Part shown: one piece after another, positions 25,701-37,700 of the stretch
How the letters are laid out: the number at the start of each line of letters is the position of its first letter
Position numbering within the stretch: the first letter of the stretch is position 1
Origin: Saxidomus purpurata
Taxonomy: Eukaryota; Mollusca; Bivalvia; Venerida; Veneridae
Direction: 5' to 3'
DNA: 64,000 nucleotides
Assembly (NCBI GenBank): GCA_022818135.1
Contig: JAFMSR010000015.1
Coordinates: 27,761,074 to 27,825,073, forward strand
Notes under the pieces: model-generated
What the model was told of the DNA's origin: nothing
The model's input: the letters and a program-made list of their open reading frames with translations, nothing else
The model's database searches: none
Program-made: the position numbers and the translations under genes

Positions 25701-28700
25701 TTGAGTAGCAGTTTTGTTTTTTATTGTCTGTGTTTAGTTAATGAAAATCTATACGTTTGAAGATATGCGAGTTTTTACTGTCTGGAATATCCGGACAGCC
25801 TGAACAGTCAAATATTTTAACCGGTGAATAAAGGGAAGATCGATCAAACACATAGTCTTTACTCTACAGTTTTGCTATTAAGTGAATAAGCGCACAAAAA
25901 GTAAATTTATCAACTACTATTATATAACATTTAAAACATTTAAATTATCACGTTTAAACATATACATTGTAACTCTATCCTCAGGTGTCAAGCTGAAAAG
26001 GATCAATACTTTCCAAAAAATCCTACATCTTGCAATTAACTTCAAATGTTGATATCCTTTCTTGTAAATTTGGCCAGTATTTTAACAAAAATGTCAAGTA
26101 ATATGATGACCATGAATTTATTCCTAAACAAATGAATACAAAGTTTAAAACTATCACAAGTTTTTGAAACAAAAATAATACATTCGTTTTCATACAACAA
26201 CTTTGTACATGTACTTAGTTCGAAAATAAATTGTACATTAATGCATAGCAATACAGTTTATTTACGTACAATATAAACGTCATCCAAATCCCCAAGCTGT
26301 CCATGAGCACGTTTAACTAAATGACTCTGTCTGCTGTCTTCCTGAAATCGGAATTAAAGTCAAGACATAGCACTTTAATTTTAATGCGAATATTAACAGT
26401 ATATTAATAATAAGTTTACTTCATTTTGTAAAAGTAATATCACTGTTGAGAATCTCGTTCTCTTCACAGCTTCTGAGTAACGTTATAGCATTTAGAAGAA
26501 ATAAAGTAAATCTGTCAACAAAGTGATATATAATATTCTATAAATACAGAACTTTTTATTCGGAAGAAATATCACTTGCAACTGAAAATATGTTGACGCA
26601 GTGGTTGTCCGCGAAGCGAAAAATAGATTTTCAAGAAATATTGAGCACTTTTAAATTCTATTACAAGCCTGTTATTTTTTGTTTTCGTATCCCATATGTA
26701 CATTATTTACAAAAGTGTAAACCCGTATTGTACAATATGCATATTATGCAAAAATTAATACAGAAAAGAGCATAATTACAATAGTCAATAACACTAACAT
26801 TAACGTAAATAAATGAACGTTTAGAATAAGCTATCTTTCATATAAACACTTTTCTGCTTTATATAAAAGCGGTATGAACTTTTTCGCAAATTCAACGAAA
26901 CGTTTATCACCCCTCGTATATTTGCTTCTGCACATTCTAGCATAAAATGTGCTGTTTTTGCCTATTTTGCCGGTGTTTTAACACGAGACAAAACGTGTGT
27001 TAACGGGGAGATTCACGCGCCGTTATAACCCGTTTTCATTTATGCGCAGTACAGGGCCATTGTAAACAATGGACCTGTCTCCCAAGTCTTACATCATGTA
27101 CGGCGCCAACAGTGCCGGGCTTAAAAACCGCTGGTGACGTCATAAATATGACGTAAACAACACGGACGTTGTGCCGTACTAATAAGAGCGTTTCATTTTT
27201 ATTTTTATGATTTTTGTTATGCTATTTATGCTAGAATAGCGCTAACGAACGTTTTTTCGTGTTATAACACCTGCAGAAACCCTCGGGATATGTTGGTGCC
27301 CTCGCCCTAACGGGCTCGGGCACCAACCATCCCTCGGGATTCTGCAGATGTTATAACACGAAAAAACGTGCGTTAACCCTACAATATAGGTGACGCTTTC
27401 CCTGCTCCGTTATCAAACGACATCGAAAAGAATAACATAACCTATTTACTTGGATTACCTAAATGACATTGTTGCAAAGTAGCGATTTGTCTAAGCCTTA
27501 AAAATAAATAGGTGAGACGATAAATCGTAATGAAATATTTTGTTTGTCTGATAATTCAGGTATACATTTTCAAATCCTGAAGTCTGATAATAAATCAAAC
27601 AATTTGTATGACACTTTAACTCATTTATGACGTACCACTGACTGATTTTCCTCCGGGAAAGTTTTTTTCCTCTCAGACTTGGTGTAATAAATACTTCTCT
27701 GAAAAAATATAACAGAAAACACAACAGGTATTTAATCAGAATGAGTCATCGTTGCAAGCCATAATATTAATTAGGAACAATTATTATTGACGTTTCTGAT
27801 TACAGAAATATGTCTGAAGTTGTATACTCAATCGTGCCTACAATAATATTATTATTGTGAAATGCTTTTGTGGTTTGCTTCGGGACAAACAAACACCATT
27901 GATCAAATATATGATTGCAACGAAGCACAATTCATGCAAATGTTATGTTCAAGCATACTATGGTTTGCGTAAGTCAATTTGACATTAAAGGTAATCAAAT
28001 AAGTTCTTTTCTTAATTTAATTTCATATCCTTCATAACTATGTCACATTCGAACGTTCATGTAGAAAAATAGTAGTTTTTAATTTTCATTTCAGACGTAA
28101 TTAATGTATCAATGTAGGTCAACGATTATGTTTTCAATGTGTTATTTAAAGAAATCAAAGGATAATTTGGATACATTTCATGGGCTGGCGATATATAACA
28201 ATATTGTTATTTTTTATTGATAATGCCTCTAAAGTGGCAACTATGACGGGATGTATCAGATATGTGCTACTGTACGTGCTGTTTTGATAGCAAAGTATAT
28301 ATATGCCAATATCCTAGTGTACTTTACGTTTTAATTAAGAAATAATCTATGGCTTGGAGTGCATTATCGAAATTGAAGCATTCCCCGGAGGTGATGTGCC
28401 AGGCGGAATAATTCACGAGGGCCACCCCCCGGCCCGAGGGAATTATAACGCAGGCACATTACCGACGGGAAATGCTTCAATTTCGATAAAGCACTCCAAG
28501 ACATAGATTATTTCGATTCTTAGAAGCCGATTTTTTGAAAACTATCGTAACTTCTACAGACCTTTTTTTCAGTTCGGCGGTAATGTGTAAAACAGCATAA
28601 GTAGTAGCTGTTGGAATTCACTCCCCTATTCGGGCAACCATTCAAGATATCAAACATAACTATATTATACAAACTTATTTTAGTTTAATCATCTAATACA

Positions 28701-31700
28701 TAAAATATAAAAAGAAATACCTGACTGACATTATGCAGAAGACGTCAGATTCAGAACCTATCAAAGCAGCCAATTGATTTAAATGCGTGCCGTTAATTTG
28801 AACTGTACAACGTTTTAACGTGGAGTTATGACGTCAGTGTGATGACGTAAACGTTTTCATTCATCGTTTTGTCTCCCGGAATCAAAACATTGTATGACTG
28901 TTAATCCTGAATTTCTTGGCCTTTTTTAAGGAAAACAAGGTGAGGGTATTCTAAGGCTTACTTGATGCAATCAAAAATAATATTTAGATTCTTAAACAAA
29001 TCTTTTTCATGCGACTGATGTATTTATACTGATATCATTTCCATTTCTATATTTTATTTTTGCGGGGAGTAAATTAGAAAAGTCGGAAGGAGCTACTTCC
29101 ATGTCCGAAACTCCGCCTACTTTTCCGAGTCTTTAATCATATTAATCCCTCGTTTACCAATTTACTATAGAAATTACCTGGCATTAGAATATTCTATAAT
29201 GCATAGCAAGTCAGAGTCAACATGTTTATTGGCATAAACAAATACATGCTTTTCGCCAAATTCTCTTTGGCGGTTTGTTTTAACATTGTTTCATAAAAAA
29301 GTATGAAAATATAATTATAATAAATAATAAACGTGGCTAAATCAATCGTTATCATACGTTAGAATACAAATATAATACATGTACTGTAAAAACAACCTTA
29401 TCATATAAAGTACATGTGTACTCGGACATACTAAAAAATGATATTTGGATTCGACTTCATTCAAATTACATCTACTAAAGATTCTCTCACATCTATCAAC
29501 ATATCGACCTTCTTATATTTCTAGATTGTGAGATGACCATCGTAATCTTGCAAGGTATTTTCTGTGTGCATCATTATTTATAATATGTAAATAACATTCT
29601 TGAAAAAAACTTGTTTTTAATAGAGACTAGTTCTGAACACCACTGCGGAAATACTGATAATAAATTCTCTGAACAACTGCATTAATATTAGTTTCATTTA
29701 TGTCTGCATTATTCCACAAAAAAGGAAAACTAAGCTCATTTAATAAGTTTCTGACATTATTAGACCAACTACTTAACAATAAATTGTTGTTTTCTTGTAA
29801 CATCAATTTAACTTATACATTAACGAATTAACGAATTAGGCATTTTCATAATTTTGAACCAATGCTTGACACCTATTACTTTTCGTTATGCATACAATGG
29901 AAATACACCTTATTCGCCATACACTGCAACGTTGCATGTTTGTTGCTTAACACCAAGAACTTTCAGAAATATATTGCTCAATTGCTTTATCATACCATTA
30001 ATCAAATCAAGTCGTCTTACTTAAAAGAACATCTGAATATCTGTAGATTCCGAATCGAATAAATCTATGTAAATAATTTGATTCTATTATGTGCAGACTT
30101 ACCTTTTTGCTATTGATTAACTTGTTCTGGTAAATGTTTTCGTAAACATCATGACCTGCCTCGATGACATTTTCTTTTACCTAGAGTAGAGTATCCAGAT
30201 CATGAGATGTTTTCGACAATATTTGCAATGTTAGCAAAGTCATCAAAACAACGTAAAGTGGATGGTGTTGAAACTTGAAGTTTAAAATCTTACAACATTG
30301 ACAGTCTTTTGTAATATCGCTTTAAATATCAAACTTTCTTCTCTGAAAGCAATTTCAGATTAAAAGTGTTTTGCTTTCTTACCCTTGACAGCTTAGTGCC
30401 TCCTGTACTTAAATATTATAAAACGGTCCAAATATTCTAGTACTGCCAATAATCCACACCTCTTTGTTTAGGTTCGAGTCTAGTTAAAATGTGCTTGGTG
30501 AACTAGGATATGTAAGGTTATCAAAGACACTTTGTATGCATAAAAACATTTATAAAAGGGACAATATTTGCAAACAAAAAGTATTCCCTGTTGCATATCT
30601 TCTTTACCTCATTAGCAAATATGTCGTTTTTTGTTCCAAGAATTCTATTTCTTAGATCTTCAACCATGACGTATACTTTAGAATGTGGATCTGCAGATAC
30701 TTCCATTTTCAAAGCTTCTCTGGGTTTAAGTTCTGTTGTGTTGTACTTTACAGTGATCTAAATACATTGAAAGTTTTAAAAGAATGATTATATGTATGTA
30801 ACCGTTGTTATTTGTTTTCAGTGTGAATTTACGTTTAACTAAAATAACACGAGTGACAAAATATATAATGTAAACACATACACTCGTAGAATGTATTTTA
30901 TCTTTTGGTACCAACATACTTATGTTAGCATGACTTTTTTTAAATTGGCGTAATTTGAAATGACATATCAGTTAGACTGTACCTTGTTCTTTAACGGATT
31001 TCCAGACACATTAACTGTCACGTAATCCGAGAGAAGTTCACCAGACTTCGTTAAATGTGATAAAAGGATGTATACTTGTGGCACCATATCTTCTGTTGTG
31101 GCAACAGTGTAATGTTTGTGAGACTCATGATTGATTTTTATCTCATCTGTGTTTATCAGCATACCTCTGGAATAAATCTGTAAGCAAAACATGTCATGTA
31201 ATGTCAGGAATGAAGTAACCATAGAAAGTATTTCAGCTGTATGAAGTTTCAGGGCGTTTCCTTTTCGACTTTCAACTCTTGATATTCGCATTTTACTTTT
31301 TCAAAATTCATCATCTACTTTATCGACATTCTTTATTTACTTTCTTGATATTTTCCTTTTCCTTTTCAACATTCGCTCATTTAATTTTTCAACATATGAT
31401 TATTTACTGTTTCCACATTCGCTCTTTTGGCATTCGTCTATTTACCCTTTCGACATTCGCAATTCTACTTTTCGACATTTGTTAGTTACTTTTTTTGACA
31501 TTCACCGATTTATTTTTCCGCAGTCGTTGTTTACTTTTTCAACAGTCGCTCATTTACTTTTTTTATTCGTTATATACTTCTTCGACTAAAATGTGAATGT
31601 TGAAAAGGTAAATAAGCGAATGTTGAAGTAAAAGGATAATAAAAAAAATGACAAATGTAGAAAAAGTAAATGAGCGAATAAGAAATATATAACTGACGAA

Positions 31701-34700
31701 TTTCAAAAAAGAAAACAGGCAGATGTAGAAAAGTGAATGGCAAATATTGAAAATGTATTTTGTCGAGTGTCGAAAAATGGGCAAATTACCTGACGAATGT
31801 CAAAAAGTAAAAGGCAAATGTCGAAAAGATAAATGGGCTTATGTCGAAAAAATAACAAATTGGTGAATGTTGCAAAAGTAAATAACAAAGATCAAAAAAG
31901 TAAATATGCGAATCTTTAAAAGGTGAATGGGAGAATGTTAAAAAATGAAATGAGCGATTATGGCGAATATCAAAATGCAAATAGCGAATGTCGAAAAGCT
32001 ATATGAGCGAATGCTGAAAATGTAAATGGCGAATGTCTATAAGTAAATGGTGAATGATGAAAATGTAAATGAGCGAATGTTGACAAAGTAATTGGTACAT
32101 GTTAAAAAGTAAACTGGCGAATTTTGAAACAGTAAGTGGGCGAATATGAAAAAGTAACTAAGTAAGTTAAGATTGAGATTACTTTTTAATAACATGTGTG
32201 CCCCTATAAATAACACTGTTTTCAATAATCATAGAAATCATTCTATCAACGTAAAATCAAAGCTGATCTCAACATAGTCAGAGGTGGGAGATTGGATAAA
32301 AATTCTATGAAAATGCTATCAAAGAACCGAAGGGAACATTGTTTGAAGATTCTAACGACTAATGCCAGTCTAAGTAAATAATTGAATGTTGAAAAATAAA
32401 TACATTGTAGACGAATATCAAAAATGTAAGTACCGAATGTTGAAAGGATAAACAGGTGAATGTTGAAAGGTAAATGGGCGAATTTTAATGGGTGAGTATA
32501 AAAAATGTCACTGACGGAAGTCAAAAAAGTAAAGCGAATATTGAAATAGTAAATGGGGAAATATTAAAAAAACGAATTGAGAAAAGATAAATAGCGAATG
32601 TTGACAATAGGTAAATGACGAATGTCGAAAAGGTAACTGACGAACTGAAAAAGGCAACTGACGAATGTCGAAATGATAAATGGCGAATGTCGAAAAAATA
32701 AATGGCGAATATCAAAAGAGTAAATGGATACATTGTTGAATGTCGAAAAAGGAAACGGTAGCTAACTTCACAGTACTTGTATTTCCACTGTTTCAATATT
32801 CTGCATCAAAGTTATAGAAAGGTGATCATTTGACACTGGTAACTCCACATAATTGTTTCTCACTCCTTGGGTACAATTTTAGCATTAATCTTTTTCTGAA
32901 AATTCAAATGATCAAAGCTGCACGTTTCGATTTATGTTAGGGTCAAAACCCTTTTCTTACTTGTCTAAAATAATAGCAGGATGTATAACAATACACGTGG
33001 ACACTTATACGAGGTTACATGTAAAAGTTTGTGTATCTGCTTAAAATACCTTTAAAATATAGATTACTGCTAAATCGACTATGTCAAATGGCATACTAGT
33101 ACATCAGATCTACACTCAGTTCCAAAAGAAAGTGTGCACTTCTTAATTTTAAATATTTCAATATTTAGCAGACGTATCGGCTTCAATTTTCGCACACTAT
33201 ATCTCATGTGTATTTGTCATCGATCGATTGCAAAATCTAAAATGTTCGCCATATTGTACGTAAACAGATCTCAATAATAAAGTTTAATGATTCTAGGTTG
33301 AAAGAGCTGAAAGAGCTACGAGTAGACGTACGTATGGACAGTTTTGAAGAGCAAATCTTTTTCGCCTTGCAAAAGCATTGGAATAAACTTTAATGAAATT
33401 GACTTTATGATATACTTTCACCAAGTAATTCACTTTGTGACCAACAAATTGCCATTTTACGGACGCACACTGACCAACAGGATCGATATTTATAAATTAC
33501 ATACTTAACATGTGTTTGGAGAAAAGTCTAGACTTGTGTTATCACGATTTTGAAAGAAGATAAATTATTAAGTGAATACACAAAAGGTATGATGATTTTG
33601 GAAATTTTGAAACTATGTATGTACGTATTTTATTCATATACTAACATGACTACCTCAAAGACTAAGTCTCCATCTAGGTCATCTGTTGATGATATATGCA
33701 GAGGAATTCTTTCACCAACCTGCAATTAATATGTGTAATGCCTAGTTACGTGACCGTTTTATCAAACGCATGTTGGTGTAGCTATGTAAGTGTCTGGATT
33801 ACTTTTAAAAGAAATTTCAAAATATAATATTGGGGGCTTCGAAAATATTAATTCAGCTGTGCTTTAAATATCACTTTCCTCGCTGGTAGTCTAACAGTAA
33901 ATATCACTTTCCTCGCCGGTAGTCTAACAGTAAATATCACTTTCCTCGCCGGTAGTCTAACAGTAAATATCACTTTCCTCGCCGGTAGTCTAATAGTAAA
34001 TAACACTTTCTTCGCCGGTAGTCTAATAGTAAATAACACTTTCCTCGTCGGTAGTCTAACAGCAAATATCACTTTCCTCGCCGGTAGTCTAACAGTAAAT
34101 ATCACTTTCCTCGCCGGTAACTAATAGTAAATAACACTTTCTCGCCGGTAGTCTAACAGTAAATATCACTTTCCTCGCTGGTAGTCTAACAGTAAATATC
34201 ACTTTCCTCGTCGGTAGTCTAATAGTAAATAACACTTTCTTCGCCGGTAGTCTAACAGTAAATAACACTTTCCTCGTCGGTAGTCTAACAGCAAATATCA
34301 CTTTCCTTGCCGGTAGTCTAACAGTAAATATCACTTTCCTCGCTGGTAGTCTAATAGTAAATAACACTATCCTCTCCGGTAGTGTAACAGTAATATCACT
34401 TTCCTCGCCGGTAGTCTAACAGTAAATAACACTTTCCTTGCCGGTAGTCTAACAGCAAATATCACTTTCCTCGCCGGTAGTCTAACAGCAAATATCACTT
34501 TCCTCGCCGGTAGTCTAACATTAAATATCAGTTTCCTCGCCGGTAGTCTAACAGTAAATATCACTTTCCTCGCCGGTAGTCTAATAGTAAATAGCACTTT
34601 CCTCGCCGGTAGTCTAACAGTAAATAACACTTTCCTCGTCGGTAGTCTAACAGTAAATATCACTTCCTCGCCGGTAGTCTAACAGTAAATATCACTTTCC

Positions 34701-37700
34701 TCGCCGGTAGTCTAACAGCAAATATCACTTCCTCGCCGGTAGTCTAACAATAAATATCACTTTCCTCGCCGGTAGTCTAACAGTAAATAACACTTTCCTC
34801 GCCGGTAGTCTAACAGTAAATATCATTTTCCTCGCCGGTAGTCTAATAGTAAATATCACTTTCCTCGCCGGTAGTCTAACAGTAAATATCATTTTCCTCG
34901 CCGGTAGTCTAACAGTAATATCACTTTCCTCGCCGGTAGTCTAACAGTAAATATCATTTTCCTCGCCGGTAGTCTAACAGTAAATATCACTTTCCTCGCC
35001 GGTAGTCTAACAGTAAATATCATTTTCCTCGCCGGTAGTCTAAGAGTAAATATCACTTTCCTCGCTGGTAGTCTAACAGTAAATATCATTTTCCTCGCCG
35101 GTAGTCTAACAGTAAATAACACTTTCCTCGCCGGTAGTCTAACAGTAAATAACACTTTCCTCGCCGGTAGTCTAACAGTAAATATCATTTTCCTCGCCGG
35201 TAGTCTAAGAGTAAATATCACTTTCCTCGCCGGTAGTCTAACAGTAAATATCATTTTCCTCGCCGGTAGTCTAACAGTAAATAACACTTTCCTCGCCGGT
35301 AGTCTAACAGTAAATATCATTTTCCTCGCCGGTAGTCTAACAGTAAATATCACTTTCCTCGCCGGTAGTCTAACAGTAAATAACACTTTCCTCGCCGGTA
35401 GTCTAACAGTAAATATCATTTTCCTCGCCGGTAGTCTAACAGCAAATATCACTTTCCTCGCCGGTAGTCTAACAGTAAATATCACTTTCCTCGCCGGTAG
35501 TCTAACAGTAAATAACACTTTCCTCGCCGGTAGTCTAACAGTAAATATCATTTTCCTCGCCGGTAGTCTAACAGTAAATATCACTTTCCTCGCCGGTAGT
35601 CTAACAGTAAATAACACTTTCCTCGCCGGTAGTCTAACAGTAAATATCATTTTCCTCGCCGGTAGTCTAACAGTAAATATCATTTCCTCGCCGGTAGTCT
35701 AACAGTAAATATCACTTTCCTCGCCGGTAGTCTAACAGTAAATATCACTTTCCTCGCCGGTAGTCTAACAGTAAATATCACTTTCCTCGCCGGTAGTCTA
35801 ACAGCAAATAACACTTTCCTCGCCGGTAGTCTAACAGCAAATATCACTTTCCTCGCCGGTAGTCTAACAGTAAATATCATTTTCCTCGCCGGTAGTCTAA
35901 CAGTAAATAACACTTTCCTCGCCGGTAGTCTAACAGTAAATATCACTTTCCTCGCCGGTAGTCTAACAGTAAATAACACTTTCCTCGCCGGTAGTCTAAC
36001 AGCAAATATCACTTTCCTCGCCGGTAGTCTAACAGTAAATAACACTTTCCTCGCCGGCAGTCTAACAGCAAATATCACTTTCCTCGCCGGTAGTCTAACA
36101 GTAAATAACACTTTCCTCGCCGGTAGTCTAACAGCAAATATCACTTTCCTCGCCGGTAGTCTAACAGTAAATATCACTTTCCTCGCCGGTAGTCTAACAG
36201 CAAATAACACTTTCCTCGCCGGTAGTTTAACAGTTAACATTCAAATACATTTGTATTTAAATGAAATATGATTTAGATAAAAACGAAGAAAACCACAAGA
36301 TATTTGCAATTACAAACATAATAGGGGTCATTTTTTTTAATTAAATATTATATTTACAAATATATGCGTGTTTCGATAACTATTGCTATAATCACTGCCT
36401 ACCCGTATATGACAAATTTTATCTAATAATGTTTGTACCTATCAGAAACATTCATCGAGTTTTTCGTCAGTTATTACAAACCGTACATGTTTGAGTTACA
36501 ATAATGTCTAACTGGTATTTACGAGTGTCTATATATTTTTCTTTTAAATGGAATCATGAATATTATTTCATTATATAATCGATCTTAATGCTGCGAAGAT
36601 CTGTGACGTGTACTCATGTGGTATGAATTCATTAATGTAATTAATATAAGTCGAAGAAAATAACAAAGAGATATGTCACTTCTGAAGTTATTTAGAAGAC
36701 AACATTAAGATCAAATAAATGTAACTTACACCAGTTTTTGTCTTTTCAGAATACATCTGTATGAGCTTCAAATGATCGTTAGATACAGCAAACAAGCTCA
36801 AACGTCCATACACATCACGTATCGATGTATCATTGTAGACCAGCTTGATAAAAGTATATTTGACATATCATATTTTACCATTATATTAGTCGTCATCAGT
36901 TTCAAAATGCCTAGACAAACTGTCATTCTACTATCCGATGTTTTGCACGAGTACACTACTTTTCCTATTGACTATAAACTTTATACAGATAACAGAGTTT
37001 AGAATATCAAATGTAAATAAATTACACTAAAGTGTTTCACACATACTTCGTTTAATACCGGTTTTCATATGTTCACTTAACATGCATACAGTACATTATT
37101 TAACTACAGTCGCAATGCTAGTAGAAAAAACAAGAACTAGCATTTCGTAGATAATATGTAGCAGAATTGATCTACATTGTATATGTTCATATTAACTTCA
37201 ATGCGCGTTTTCCTGTGTTTCTCATTCAACATCACCAGAGACGAGAATCGCCAGATTATGTTGAACATTGTTTGTTTTAACAATGCGCATTTTATGGTGT
37301 TAACGTCAATGATCTTTTACGCAACATATACGCGTTTATATCAGCAAGTATTCATCATGTAAGAAACATCACAGACACAAATGAACGTATACGCTACACT
37401 GCACAAAAGAAAGATATAATCAATCAATTGCTTAAATCCGAGATAATTGCCCTGAAAATACCGGAAATGTTTGTTGCTTGAGGTTTAAACACGTCTGCAG
37501 AATGAAAATCTCCCCATTTTCAAAACTAAACACTTAACACTACCATCTTAATGTTAAGCACCAAGATTAGGACGTATACGTACGCTAGTATCTTTTCTTC
37601 GCGCCTTTGATAAGGCATAGACGATTCCCAGACACAAGCAGCTGATGCTTTGCCACTTTACTATAGAGACGACAGAAGACATGTTTGAACTGCTGTGGTA

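Noticed and set aside
31563..32796. Several Phe/Ser/His-rich ORFs resembling membrane proteins
   Set aside because: They arise from the degenerate 22-24-bp satellite and change frame with each unit.
32770..32890. Minus-strand segment with [16 protein letters not shown] as an exon
   Set aside because: It contains a stop soon after and exons 13 and 14 join directly in phase 0 without it.
34889..35683. Long repeat protein (264 residues) as a gene
   Set aside because: The frame is a by-product of a 33-bp tandem repeat, is broken by single-base deletions along the array and joins no splice site of the surrounding gene.
33862..36236. CRISPR-like array
   Set aside because: The repeats are contiguous 33-bp units without unique spacers, and the setting is a eukaryotic intron.
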